64,000 bases of DNA from an uncultured Eubacteriales bacterium (GTDB lineage Bacteria; Bacillota; Clostridia; Peptostreptococcales; Anaerovoracaceae): positions 1 to 64,000 of the forward strand of contig UQOC01000002.1 in assembly GCA_900542565.1 (NCBI GenBank). Direction: 5' to 3'. Under the pieces are notes generated by a model, which was not told the DNA's origin, did no database searches, and saw only the letters and a list, made by a program, of their open reading frames with translations. Made by a program: the position numbers and the translations under genes. Positions 35,038-43,519 of the stretch are shown here, piece by piece. The first letter of the stretch is position 1; the number at the start of each line of letters is the position of its first letter.

Positions 35038-36060
35038 CTATCTTTGCACTCTGCCAGATCCATCCCCGCCTGCCAGAGCTTTGACTTCATTTACCGAAAC
35101 GAGGTTGAAATCCCCTTCTATTGAATGTTTCAGGCACGAAGCGGCTGTCGCGAACTCAAGGGCTTCAGTATCGTCCATTCCCGTATAAAGGCCATATATC
35201 AGCCCTGCCCCAAAACTGTCTCCGCCTCCTACCCGGTCTACTATATGTACTGAATATTCCTTTGAAAATATTGCCTGCCCGTCATGGTACAGCATGGCCG
35301 CCCACTTATTGTCGCTGGCTGATATGCTTGTTCTCAGCGTGATCGCTGCGTAATCAAGGTCAAAGCGTTCAATCAGCTTTCTGGCTACATCCTTATATCC
35401 GTTACGGTTCAGCTTTCCGGCATTGATGTCTGTAGCATCAGCTTTTATCCCAAAGACTTTCTCTGCGTCCTCTTCATTGGCAATGCATACATCGGTATAT
35501 TTCATGAGCTCGCCCATCGTCTCAGCGGCTTGCTCACTTGTCCACAGATTTTTACGGAAATTCAGGTCGCAGCTTACCGTAATATTTCTTTTCTTAGCTT
35601 CTTTTACCGCATCTTTACAAATTTCAGCCACATTTGGCCCAAGTGCGGGGGTAATCCCTGTAAAATGGAACCAGCCGGCGTCCTTAAAAATCTCGTTCCA
35701 ATCAAAATCATCACGGCAGCTTTCACCGATCGCTGAATGTGCTCTGTCGTAAACGACCTTTGAAGGTCTCTGCGATGCGCCTTTTTCCAGATAATAGATC
35801 CCAATGCGGCTGCCGCCTGTCGAAATGCCGCCGACATCTACTCCATATTTTCGCAGTTCCCTGATAGCCGCTTCCCCGATCGGATTATCCGGTAATTTTG
35901 TCACAAACGCCGCGTCGAGGCCGTAATTTGCCAGCGATACAGCAACATTGGCTTCACCGCCTCCAAAAGTAGCCTGAAATTCCGGCTCCTGCAAAAAACG
36001 AAGGTAACCTTTTGGAGCCAGTCTGAGCATTATCTCTCCGAATGTTACGATTTTTGACAT
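35038..36060 (-). CDS. kdgK: 2-keto-3-deoxygluconate kinase (PfkB family)
   Basis: A 340-residue PfkB sugar kinase that phosphorylates KDG to KDPG. The N-terminus, TFGEIMLRLAPKGYLRFLQ, and FGGEANVAVSLANYG are typical of clostridial KDG kinases. The C-terminal ATP/active-site motif VDRVGGGDSFGAGLIYG holds the catalytic Asp. Start ATG at 36060 sits 6-7 bp after GGAGAA, overlapping the eda stop region. Its product is the substrate of the aldolase encoded just upstream. Confidence 0.92.
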   Translation of the reverse strand: MSKIVTFGEIMLRLAPKGYLRFLQEPEFQATFGGGEANVAVSLANYGLDAAFVTKLPDNPIGEAAIRELRKYGVDVGGISTGGSRIGIYYLEKGASQRPSKVVYDRAHSAIGESCRDDFDWNEIFKDAGWFHFTGITPALGPNVAEICKDAVKEAKKRNITVSCDLNFRKNLWTSEQAAETMGELMKYTDVCIANEEDAEKVFGIKADATDINAGKLNRNGYKDVARKLIERFDLDYAAITLRTSISASDNKWAAMLYHDGQAIFSKEYSVHIVDRVGGGDSFGAGLIYGLYTGMDDTEALEFATAASCLKHSIEGDFNLVSVNEVKALAGGDGSGRVQR

Positions 36061-36062
36061 TT

Positions 36063-36695
36063 TCATTCTCCTTTCACTCGAATCGCTATTTCCATAGCCT
36101 TGCGGCTTATTTCAGTTATTTCCTCCCACCTGTTCTCTCTTATGAGTTCATCCTTTACCATAAAAGAGCCGCCGCACGCTATAACGCTTTTTTCCCGCAG
36201 GTATTCCCCCAGATTATTTAGAGAAATACCTCCTGTCGGCATAAATTGTAAAGATTGAAAAGGCCCGGCCAAAGCCTTTATTGTTTTCACTCCTCCAAAC
36301 TGCTCTGCCGGAAAAAATTTTACGACAGACAGGTTCTTCCTCATGGCCTTTTGAATTTCTGTCGGCGTTACGCAGCCAGGCAAAGGCAACAGCCCCATCT
36401 CAAGCGTAAAGTCAACTATTTCTTCATCAAAGCCCGGGCTTACAATGAATTTTGCGCCAGCCTTTACAGCTTTTTCAGCCTCTTCCATGTTTGTGACGGT
36501 CCCCGCTCCCACCATCATATCCGGAAAGGCCGATGTAATGGAGGCTATGGCCTTTTCAGCTCCGCTTGCGCGAAAAGTGATTTCCGCACAATTTATCCCG
36601 CCCTTTCGCAGCGCTTCCGCAAGCAGCTCCGCTTTTTCATATTCTTCCAGTTTTACTACCGGTACTATCTTTGCTTTTTTCAGTTCTTCTTTCAT
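36063..36695 (-). CDS. eda: KDPG aldolase / 4-hydroxy-2-oxoglutarate aldolase
   Basis: A 210-residue class I aldolase that splits KDPG into pyruvate and glyceraldehyde-3-phosphate. The Schiff-base lysine is in VVKFFPAEQFGG. VGAGTVTNMEEAEKAVKAGA and FIVSPGFDEEIV are family motifs, and GCVTPTEIQKA lies before the lysine. It is the first gene of the six-gene operon, after a 245-bp regulatory gap. Length is normal. Confidence 0.94.
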   Translation of the reverse strand: MKEELKKAKIVPVVKLEEYEKAELLAEALRKGGINCAEITFRASGAEKAIASITSAFPDMMVGAGTVTNMEEAEKAVKAGAKFIVSPGFDEEIVDFTLEMGLLPLPGCVTPTEIQKAMRKNLSVVKFFPAEQFGGVKTIKALAGPFQSLQFMPTGGISLNNLGEYLREKSVIACGGSFMVKDELIRENRWEEITEISRKAMEIAIRVKGE

Positions 36696-36812
36696 AACGC
36701 GCCGTCCCTTCTTTAAAGTTTCTTAGCTTTACTTTATCAATTATCATCTTCATAAGAAATCGCTCTTTCGTTTGATTTTCATGGATAAGTTTTTTCTTTC
36801 TATGGTTCTTTT

Positions 36813-36831
36813 AGGTAAAAATCTACTACCT
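36813..36831. promoter_or_regulatory. Candidate operator for the LuxR-type regulator
   Basis: AGGTA (36813-36817) and TACCT (36827-36831) form a 19-bp dyad with a 9-bp spacer, followed by a further direct TACCTTTT copy. It lies about 120 bp upstream of the eda start, and the LuxR-family gene is adjacent. Size and symmetry fit a LuxR-type box; no consensus match was tested. Confidence 0.35.
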
Positions 36832-36856
36832 TTTGTACCTTTTCTCACATTAAAAA

Positions 36857-36897
36857 AGAAGTCTCACAAAACGGATCTGCGCTTTGCAAAGACTTCT
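36857..36897. terminator. Terminator after the LuxR-type regulator gene
   Basis: AGAAGTCT (36857-36864) pairs with AGACTTCT (36890-36897). On the minus strand the stem is followed by TTTTTTAATG; on the plus strand by CTTTTTGC. It separates the regulator from the promoter of the six-gene operon. Confidence 0.55.
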
Positions 36898-36941
36898 CTT
36901 TTTGCTATGAATAATATTAAATTATATGCGTCATATTTCAG

Positions 36942-37724
36942 CTAAAGTTCATCAAAATTGATCTTATCTGTAGATAACGGCAATCCCTGAAGAAGCTGTA
37001 CACGATTTGTTACATGCATTTTCTCATAAAGACTGTGAAAATGCTTTTTAACAGTGTTGACGCTTATATTCATCAATCCTGCTATCTTTTCATTGCTATA
37101 ACCCTTTACCGCATAGTCCAGAAGTTCCGACTCTCTGCCTGTAAGGCCGAATTCTCTGCTTATCCTCTCATGATATCCTTTAGCAAAGAAATATCTCGCG
37201 TCGCCTTTTTTATTTTCATAGTAAAGTCTGTAGGCCAGATGTTTATGAAGCTGATCCATGATAAAGAGATCTCTCTTTGTAAAGTCATCCCTTCCTTTTC
37301 CTCGGAAAAAAGTTACGAGTCCAACGACTTCTTCGCGAAACACAATATTCATGCCCATTGCATACTTAAACCGGCACGGCAAATAAAAATTATGATAAAT
37401 ATTGGACTGTTCCATAGCCTCTTCCGTTAGAAGCTCTGTCTGCAAATACGCCATATTATACCCGCTGATCAAAAGCCAGTAAAGAGGATTTCCGTTGCTA
37501 TAATTTTTTTCATACAAATCAATGTTCTTATCATCTATATTATAGGAAACGCTATTTGTAACCTCATGGTTGTCCACAAGTGAAAAAACGGCTCCATCAA
37601 ATCCTATGAGCATATTGAGCCTGTCTAAAACAGTCTTTCTCATATCATCAAAGGAGTAGATGAACGATATATTATATGCTATTTCATTTAAAAACATCCA
37701 TTCGCTTTCCTGTAAAAATGCCAT
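36942..37724 (-). CDS. LuxR-family transcriptional regulator
   Basis: A 260-residue regulator with a GAF-like N-terminal sensor domain (residues 20-165: LNMLIGFDGAVFSLVDNH, FREEVVGLVTFFRGKGRDDF). The C-terminal LuxR helix-turn-helix is FGLTGRESELLDYAVKGYSN, then EKIAGLMNISVNTVKKHFHS (about 190-245). Start ATG at 37724 lies 7 bp after GAGGGG; a TTG at 37760 in frame is less likely. There is no receiver domain, so it is a one-component sensor. Placed directly upstream of the eda-hydA operon in the same direction, it is the best candidate for its control. Confidence 0.85.
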   Translation of the reverse strand: MAFLQESEWMFLNEIAYNISFIYSFDDMRKTVLDRLNMLIGFDGAVFSLVDNHEVTNSVSYNIDDKNIDLYEKNYSNGNPLYWLLISGYNMAYLQTELLTEEAMEQSNIYHNFYLPCRFKYAMGMNIVFREEVVGLVTFFRGKGRDDFTKRDLFIMDQLHKHLAYRLYYENKKGDARYFFAKGYHERISREFGLTGRESELLDYAVKGYSNEKIAGLMNISVNTVKKHFHSLYEKMHVTNRVQLLQGLPLSTDKINFDEL

Positions 37725-37852
37725 AACTAATCCCCTCACATCAAGCTTATGCTTTTTCAAATGTTACAAATATATTGTGCCTATATATTGTCTCAAGTAT
37801 ATTTTATTTCTTAATCTGTGTCAACAACCCTTATTTATATATATGGATCGAT

Positions 37853-37877
37853 TTTTCGCTGAGCAGCCGTTAATTTT
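37853..37877 (+). repeat. 25-bp dispersed repeat, copy 2
   Basis: Identical to 18296-18320, here 45 bp upstream of tRNA-Ser. At the other site it flanks an IS200 remnant. There is no reading frame or hairpin of note within the unit. Confidence 0.65.
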
Positions 37878-37922
37878 GACGCTTGCGGAAATCCACCGTC
37901 TGTGATATATTATTATGGTCAC

Positions 37923-38014
37923 GGAGATGTACCCAAGCGGCTGAAGGGTCCGGATTCGAAATCCGGTAGGTCGGCTCTGCCGGCGCCAGGGTTCAAATCC
38001 CTGCATCTCCGCCA
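37923..38014 (+). tRNA. tRNA-Ser (anticodon CGA)
   Basis: A 92-nt class II tRNA. Acceptor stem GGAGATG/CATCTCC (37923-37929, 38004-38010), discriminator G and encoded CCA (38012-38014). Anticodon stem CCGGA/TCCGG with loop TTCGAAA gives CGA at 37957-37959. The long variable arm and T arm CAGGGTTCAAATCCCTG are typical for serine. It reads UCG codons. Confidence 0.96.
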
Positions 38015-38022
38015 CAAAACCC

Positions 38023-38059
38023 AGCCTGCAAGCGGTTATTGGCCGTTTGCAGGCTTTTT
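38023..38059 (+). terminator. Terminator of tRNA-Ser
   Basis: A 13-bp stem AGCCTGCAAGCGG / CCGTTTGCAGGCT (38023-38035, 38043-38055, one G-T pair) with a 7-nt loop, followed by TTTTTCTTTTTC. Confidence 0.85.
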
Positions 38060-38064
38060 CTTTT

Positions 38065-38342
38065 TCTCCGCTTTTTCAGGGCATCTTTCTTGAGTTCTCT
38101 CTTTATATCTCCCATGTTTTCTCAACTAATCAATGATTTTTTGTAAAAAACCACCTCTAATCGAACTCTAATTTCCTATTTTTTCCGCAACACACTTTAT
38201 ATATGGTCATTTATTTCGAGTGTATGGCCTATGCCCTCGGTTTTAAAGCAGCGAGCAAAAAAGTTATTTGCTGCCGTGAACAATAATGTCTCGCGACTAA
38301 TAGCTGAGAGGCTGATCCGATGACTTGATAAACTTCTGTTCA
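38065..38342. other. Intergenic stretch with no gene seen
   Basis: Between the tRNA terminator and the convergent lipoprotein gene. AT-rich, with no credible reading frame, tRNA or hairpin seen. Confidence 0.4.
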
Positions 38343-38912
38343 TCATGCGGATGTCGGATACATCACAACCTTTTCCACATTATCTGGTTCAAGGAAAGTT
38401 ATGGTCATTGCCATCCGATAAGGCAATGTCTGATCTCCTCCGTTCACATAGAATATATTTTCTCCATTTTCTAAGGTTAAGCCGCTGCTAAGCCATGTTT
38501 TTCCGTAATTTTCCTCTGATAGCTGGGCAAGATATGTCGAGGCTATGGGGCGCAGGCTCGTTTGGCCGTCGTCGCTGACGGCAGCTTCACAGCATAACAT
38601 CATTCCCTCTTTTCCATATGTGTCATAAGTATATTGCATGGAAATGTCTGATTTTTCTTTTAGCGTGATGCAAAGAAATATCGCTTTTTCTTCCGGCGTC
38701 GTACCGTCTGGCTTTGCTATCGTTTCCAGCTCGATTTCCAGCTTTCCATTCTGAGGAATGGCCAGTTCCTTCGGCTCCTTAATCTCATTTTGGCTGAAGG
38801 ATGTATTTTGTTCACCGGAGCTGCCTGTATCCTCGCTGCGGCAACCGGTAAATATGAAAAGAAGCACGGCTGCCATCAAAATGATAAATGTCTTTTTAAC
38901 TTTCATTTTCAA
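38343..38912 (-). CDS. Hypothetical lipoprotein
   Basis: About 189 residues. The N-terminus, MKVKKTFIILMAAVLLFIFTG followed by CRSED, is a lipoprotein signal with the lipid-anchored Cys just after the hydrophobic stretch. The start is TTG at 38912 (GAGGTG 6 bp upstream) or ATG at 38906. The mature part is Ser/Glu-rich then a beta-rich domain (LEIELETIAKPDGTTPEEKA, MQYTYDTYGKEG, MAMTITFLEP). I do not recognise the family. It stands alone upstream of the convergent tRNA and next to an unrelated gene. Confidence 0.75.
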   Translation of the reverse strand: MKMKVKKTFIILMAAVLLFIFTGCRSEDTGSSGEQNTSFSQNEIKEPKELAIPQNGKLEIELETIAKPDGTTPEEKAIFLCITLKEKSDISMQYTYDTYGKEGMMLCCEAAVSDDGQTSLRPIASTYLAQLSEENYGKTWLSSGLTLENGENIFYVNGGDQTLPYRMAMTITFLEPDNVEKVVMYPTSA

Positions 38913-39025
38913 AGTTCTCACCTCAATTCGTTCATTATCAACTGATGGGTGAATATTATCAGGCAATGCTTAAATTAATATGTAACTGTTTATTATTTTT
39001 TTCTGAATTTTTAATGGCCGTTACA

Positions 39026-39556
39026 TTATCTTCTGCTATCCTGCCTGTTTTCATAATTGTCGCACATCTTCTCGATAGAATCGACTTTTTGCCCGCACTG
39101 CCTGCGGTATTCAATATGCAGCCGAGTTGAGTCTATTGCCTTTTTCAGTCCGGTACTGCCAAATTCGCTGAGTATCTTATCATAATATTTTTTCATGGCT
39201 TTTGCACTTATAGCCCGTTTATATATTTTACCTGTCAGCATACCGTATATGGCGTACAAATACATTATGGCTGAATTTCTGTTCATTCCTGTTTCTGAAG
39301 AAATTTTTCCGGCAAGCTCCTGAATGCTCTTGCCTGTGGCTGCTTCCTTGCCGTATTCATAGCACATGTCAATCATTTCGTCTGTCATTTTCTGATATGA
39401 AGAAGCTGAGCTTTCCGGCTCTGCGTTGTCTGCATTGTTAACTTCGCCTGACCGGATGTCCTCAATCTCTGATTGCCATTGCTTCAGCATTTTAACTTCT
39501 TCTTCAAGCTTTTGGATTCGTGTCATAAGTTCCAGAATGATATTTTCATATTGCAT
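39026..39556 (-). CDS. Coiled-coil protein with a ScoMcrA N-terminal-head-like domain
   Basis: A 176-residue protein. Residues 1-35 form a coiled coil (IILELMTRIQKLEEEVKML), then a Ser/Asn linker. From residue 57 a helical domain follows the pattern of the small domain found at the N-terminus of the restriction enzyme ScoMcrA: SAIMYLYAIYGMLTGKIYKR, AMKKYYDKILSEFG, LHIEYRRQCG. No nuclease motif is present, so it is a stand-alone head module. The family assignment is from memory of the pattern and is moderate. Promoter and partner genes are not evident. Confidence 0.6.
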   Translation of the reverse strand: MQYENIILELMTRIQKLEEEVKMLKQWQSEIEDIRSGEVNNADNAEPESSASSYQKMTDEMIDMCYEYGKEAATGKSIQELAGKISSETGMNRNSAIMYLYAIYGMLTGKIYKRAISAKAMKKYYDKILSEFGSTGLKKAIDSTRLHIEYRRQCGQKVDSIEKMCDNYENRQDSRR

Positions 39557-39755
39557 AATTATCCTCCATTCTTTTAAACGTTTATTTTCTATTGTTTTAT
39601 ATTTCTATATATAACAGATTTTTGCCTATGTCAAGTCATATTTTAAATTTCATGTCAAATATCATATATTTCATTGGAATTCATTTTTACCGTTTTGGTT
39701 TTCTGCAAGTTATCCATTTTTCCGGATATTTCTCATGCCTGTTGTTTTCGTCATC

Positions 39756-39784
39756 TTGCTAATATAGATTTTTTAATGTAAAAT
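39756..39784 (+). promoter_or_regulatory. Promoter of the dehydrogenase-ETF operon
   Basis: -35 TTGCTA (39756-39761), 17 bp, -10 TAAAAT (39779-39784), with the coding start at 39818. Confidence 0.5.
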
Positions 39785-39817
39785 ATCCCCATGGATAATA
39801 CTCAGGGAGGAGCTTTC

Positions 39818-41515
39818 ATGCAGTATATACGCCCCATAACAGACAATACATATGACGAATATCTTCGCGATGAATCACGATATACAGGCTGGGCAGAAGC
39901 AATCGCCTTTCCGAAAGATGAAGCGCAAGTCATAGAAATAATGAAAACAGCCCGGCAAAACCGCACGCCGGTTACCGTACAGGGCGCCCGCACCGGTCTC
40001 ACAGGCGCAGCCGTACCTCAAGGCGGATATATCTTAAATATGAGTAAGATGAACAAGGTCATCGGCCTGCGCCATGACGGCGGCAATTTTTTCATCAGGG
40101 TGCAGCCGGGACTGCTCCTTACTCAGCTCAATAAAATGCTGGAGCAAAAGTCCTTTGACACAGGAGTTTTGAGCGCCGAAAGCATGGGGGCGCTCTCAGC
40201 AATGGAAGGAGGCCGATGGATATTTCCGCCCGATCCGACCGAAATATCTGCTTCAATCGGCGGCATGGTATCGTGCAACGCATCCGGCGCAAAAACATTT
40301 TTTTATGGCCCAACCAGAAGCTATGTTGAAGCCCTGAGGGCTGTGCTTCCCGGAGGAGATGTTGTCGCTTTGCGCCGTGGCTGCTGTATAGCTCATGGAA
40401 GAGATTTTGATATTACTACGGAAGGGGGCCGCCACATAACAGGCTCCCTGCCGTCTTATACTGTACCAAAAGTAAAAAGCGCGGCTGGATATTACATAGA
40501 CGAAAATATGGACCTGATAGACCTGTTCATAGGAGCCGAGGGAACCCTCGGCGTCATCACCGAGATAGAATTAAAACTCGTAAAGCGGCCCGCCATGCGA
40601 ATCGGCGCAGTGGCGTTTTTACCTGATCGTCAGTCTGCCGCTGATCTTGTACGGGCCCTCAGGCATGAGTCTCTGCCGCATGGAATACAGCCTCTTTCCT
40701 CATTGCCCCTTTCTATAGAATATTTTGACCAAAGAGCCCTGGCGCTGCTGGCAGATCAGCAAAAAACCAATCCGGCCTTTTCACAGCTTCAGCCGCTGCC
40801 GCCAGGTATGCCCACGGCAGTTTACACCGAATTTGACGGAATTGACGAAGATGAATCCTGGAATATTCTTTCGGGACTTGGCGTTCTGGTAGAACAGTTC
40901 GGCGGAGACGAACATAACACATGGGTAGCTCTTGACGGCCAGAAAATGGAAAAACTCAGGTTTTTCCGCCATGCCTGCCCCGAATGTGTCAACATCCAGG
41001 TCGATCGGTGCCGCAAACAGGATCCGCATATAACCAAGCTGGGAACTGATATGTCAGTTCCCGGTCAATATCTTGACAGGGCTATGGACATGTATGAAAA
41101 TGATCTGACAGAGGCCGGTCTTGATTTTGTGATCTTCGGACATATAGGTCAGAACCATCTTCATGTCAATGTGATCCCCCGCTCAATGGAGGAATACGCC
41201 AGAGCAAAGTCCTTATATATGACATGGGCCGGCCGGATCTCATCGTGGGGCGGTTCTGTCGCCGCAGAGCATGGTATCGGGAAACTCAAAGCTTCTTTTC
41301 TGCGCGCCATGTATTCTAATCAACAGCTCAAAGAAATGGCCGATCTCAAAGCTCTCTTTGATCCTGACATGCTTCTCTGCACCGGTAACATTTTCTCCAC
41401 TGACCAAGATGAAGACAGAGCCTCCAGCATAGCTGCCGGCCCGGCGCATGGTTCTTTCACCCGCCGGCCAGGCGGCCAGACAGTAAAAGATGACAAAAAG
41501 GAGCCCCGCCAATGA
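39818..41515 (+). CDS. lctD: FAD-linked 2-hydroxyacid (lactate/glycolate) dehydrogenase
   Basis: A 565-residue FAD-binding oxidoreductase of the GlcD/LctD (vanillyl-alcohol oxidase) fold. The FAD-binding PCMH domain spans about residues 30-215 (VQGARTGLTGAAVPQGGYIL, SIGGMVSCNASGAKTF). The C-terminal cap ends with HIGQNHLHVNVIP and AAEHGIGKLK, motifs that bind FAD and the substrate carboxylate. Start ATG at 39818 follows GGGAGGAG; an ATG 27 bp upstream lacks a site. The EtfB and EtfA genes follow at once, so electrons leave through the ETF. In Acetobacterium woodii the homologous LctBCD complex bifurcates electrons from lactate. A tail of about 40 polar residues is extra. Confidence 0.85.
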   Translation: MQYIRPITDNTYDEYLRDESRYTGWAEAIAFPKDEAQVIEIMKTARQNRTPVTVQGARTGLTGAAVPQGGYILNMSKMNKVIGLRHDGGNFFIRVQPGLLLTQLNKMLEQKSFDTGVLSAESMGALSAMEGGRWIFPPDPTEISASIGGMVSCNASGAKTFFYGPTRSYVEALRAVLPGGDVVALRRGCCIAHGRDFDITTEGGRHITGSLPSYTVPKVKSAAGYYIDENMDLIDLFIGAEGTLGVITEIELKLVKRPAMRIGAVAFLPDRQSAADLVRALRHESLPHGIQPLSSLPLSIEYFDQRALALLADQQKTNPAFSQLQPLPPGMPTAVYTEFDGIDEDESWNILSGLGVLVEQFGGDEHNTWVALDGQKMEKLRFFRHACPECVNIQVDRCRKQDPHITKLGTDMSVPGQYLDRAMDMYENDLTEAGLDFVIFGHIGQNHLHVNVIPRSMEEYARAKSLYMTWAGRISSWGGSVAAEHGIGKLKASFLRAMYSNQQLKEMADLKALFDPDMLLCTGNIFSTDQDEDRASSIAAGPAHGSFTRRPGGQTVKDDKKEPRQ

Positions 41516-42300
41516 AAACGATATTATGTGTAAAACAGGTGCCTGAATCATATACGGTCCGCCTCGACCCTGTAACCAATACCCTGCAACGGGATAAAGC
41601 CCCGTCCATACTCAATCCCTTTGATCTGTTTGCAGCCGAAGAGGCAATCCGCCTCAAAGAAAGATACGGCGGCAGCATATGCGCTTTTACAATGGGAATA
41701 CCAGCAGCATCCAAAGTCCTTAAAGAAGCAATGGCTATGGGAGCAGACGATGGAATATTGCTAAGCGACAGGCAGTTTGCAGGCGCGGATACTCTGGCAA
41801 CCGCCTATACTCTCGCCCATGGCATACAAAAGCGTGGAGACTTTGATCTTGTCATATGCGGCCGTATGGCTACCGACGGCGATACAGCTCAAGTCCCGCC
41901 CATGCTGGCCGAATTTCTCGGAATCCCTGCGCTGACCGATGTATGCAATATCATATCAATCAAAGACGGCTTGATTCAGTGCCGCCGCATGAGTGACGAC
42001 AGTTACGGCATATGGGAAATGAAGCTTCCCGCCCTTATAACCGTCACAAAAGAAATAAATGTTCCCAGGCTTCCATCCATAGCAGGTCTGCGTTATGCTG
42101 AAGAGCACCCGGTAACCACCTGGTCTCTGTCTGCTCTTCACCATATAGACAGAGAACGCATCGGCCTTTTAGGATCGGCTACTCATGTCAAGCGAACTTT
42201 CATCCCCCATCAGGAGATCAGTACCCGCATGATAGACGGCTCTCCTGAGCAACAGGCAGCAGAGCTTGCCGAAGAGCTTACCAAACTCAGCATCATATGA
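41512..42300 (+). CDS. etfB: Electron transfer flavoprotein beta subunit
   Basis: A 262-residue EtfB/FixA family protein. N-terminal CVKQVPESYTVRLDPVTNTL, then NPFDLFAAEEAIRLKERYGG. The ETF-beta signature region VICGRMATDGDTAQVPPMLAEFLGIP is near residues 118-143. The ATGA overlap with the dehydrogenase gene and the AAGGAG site show coupling. With EtfA it passes electrons from the dehydrogenase to NAD or ferredoxin, depending on whether the complex bifurcates. Confidence 0.93.
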   Translation: MKTILCVKQVPESYTVRLDPVTNTLQRDKAPSILNPFDLFAAEEAIRLKERYGGSICAFTMGIPAASKVLKEAMAMGADDGILLSDRQFAGADTLATAYTLAHGIQKRGDFDLVICGRMATDGDTAQVPPMLAEFLGIPALTDVCNIISIKDGLIQCRRMSDDSYGIWEMKLPALITVTKEINVPRLPSIAGLRYAEEHPVTTWSLSALHHIDRERIGLLGSATHVKRTFIPHQEISTRMIDGSPEQQAAELAEELTKLSII

Positions 42301-42316
42301 AAGGAGGCTGCCCTTT

Positions 42317-43519
42317 ATGGTCTTTATTATATCTGAAAAATGTATAGGCTGCGGTTTGTGTGCAAAAGCCTGTCCTTTCGGAGCCATCTCCGTTATAGAT
42401 CATCTCGCAGTGCTGCTTCCCGAGTGCACCGGCTGCGGCGCCTGTACCGACGCATGCCCTCAAAAGGCTATCTCCGCAGATGCAGCCCCAAAGCCGGAAC
42501 CTAGCCATGCCTCCGGCGGCATTTTTGTCATCGTACAGACCGACGGCCAAAATATCCGTCAGGTATCCCTTGAACTTCTCGGATGCGCCCGCAGACTGGC
42601 CGGCATGCGGAACTGTCCTGTTACCGCAATGATCTGTTCTTCCTGCCGGAGTGGCAAAGACTGTTTTTCCAGTGACAATGACGCCCGGATTCTTATAGCC
42701 CACGGGGCAGATCATGTCATTATCATGGACGATTGCCCTCCAGAAAACGATGCTGCTGTCGCATATGCAGCTTCTAAGATCATCAAAGAGAGAAAGCCTG
42801 AAATCCTGCTCATAGGAGCCACCGTCTTTGGAAGAGCCCTGGCTCCGCGCATAGCCGCCAAGCTTCAGACCGGCCTTACCGCAGATTGTACCGGTCTTGA
42901 TATAGACCGGGAAATCGGTATGCTGATACAGACCCGCCCGGCTTTCGGCGGCAATCTCATGGCATCTATCGTCTGTCCTGACCGCCGTCCTCAGATGGCC
43001 ACCGTCAGGCCAAAGATCTTTCCAGTTCCAAAACCCGACAACGGCCGCACAGGAACCGTTGAACACATATCTTCCGCACCTGCCGGCGAACTGATCCCTG
43101 TCCTTCTCCATGAGATAACAGACGAACAGGACGGTATAAATATCGCCGACGCACAGATAGTAATAGGTGTAGGCAAGGGTATCGGAGGAACGGACGGCAT
43201 AAAAATGGCGCAGGAGCTTGCTGATACTCTTGGCGGTGTTATAGCTGCTTCCAGAGCCGTAGTAGATACCGGCTGGCTGCCTTACAGCCGTCAGGTAGGT
43301 CAGACAGGCAAGACCATATCTCCCAAACTGTACATAGCCTGCGGCATCTCAGGAGCTATCCAGCATATAGTTGGCCTTGCAAACATAAAGACCATAGTCG
43401 CCATCAACAGCGATCCTGACGCTCCGATATTTCAATCAGCCCATTATGGGATAGTTGGCGACTGTACATCCCTGCTCCCGGTACTGACTGAAAATATCAA
43501 AAAAATAAAAAAACGCTGA
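42317..43519 (+). CDS. etfA: Electron transfer flavoprotein alpha subunit with ferredoxin domain
   Basis: A 400-residue EtfA starting at ATG 42317 after AAGGAGG. Residues 1-60 are an added 2[4Fe-4S] ferredoxin domain ([14 protein letters not shown] and [13 protein letters not shown]). The ETF-alpha N-terminal domain follows. The C-terminal FAD domain carries [40 protein letters not shown] and [20 protein letters not shown]. The extra ferredoxin module is typical of bifurcating LctC/CarE-type EtfA proteins in anaerobes. A terminator overlaps the stop codon. Confidence 0.93.
   Translation: MVFIISEKCIGCGLCAKACPFGAISVIDHLAVLLPECTGCGACTDACPQKAISADAAPKPEPSHASGGIFVIVQTDGQNIRQVSLELLGCARRLAGMRNCPVTAMICSSCRSGKDCFSSDNDARILIAHGADHVIIMDDCPPENDAAVAYAASKIIKERKPEILLIGATVFGRALAPRIAAKLQTGLTADCTGLDIDREIGMLIQTRPAFGGNLMASIVCPDRRPQMATVRPKIFPVPKPDNGRTGTVEHISSAPAGELIPVLLHEITDEQDGINIADAQIVIGVGKGIGGTDGIKMAQELADTLGGVIAASRAVVDTGWLPYSRQVGQTGKTISPKLYIACGISGAIQHIVGLANIKTIVAINSDPDAPIFQSAHYGIVGDCTSLLPVLTENIKKIKKR

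Noticed and set aside
30481..36695. Simple pyrimidine degradation (dihydropyrimidinase plus beta-ureidopropionase) as the role of the operon
   Set aside because: No dihydropyrimidine dehydrogenase is present, and the racemase, kdgK and eda genes are not explained by that pathway. It is kept as a fallback for the hydantoinase alone.
18704..37724. Catabolic island as a classical integrative element
   Set aside because: No integrase, relaxase or att site at the 3' end of the tRNA was seen. Only the 25-bp repeat pair hints at a boundary.
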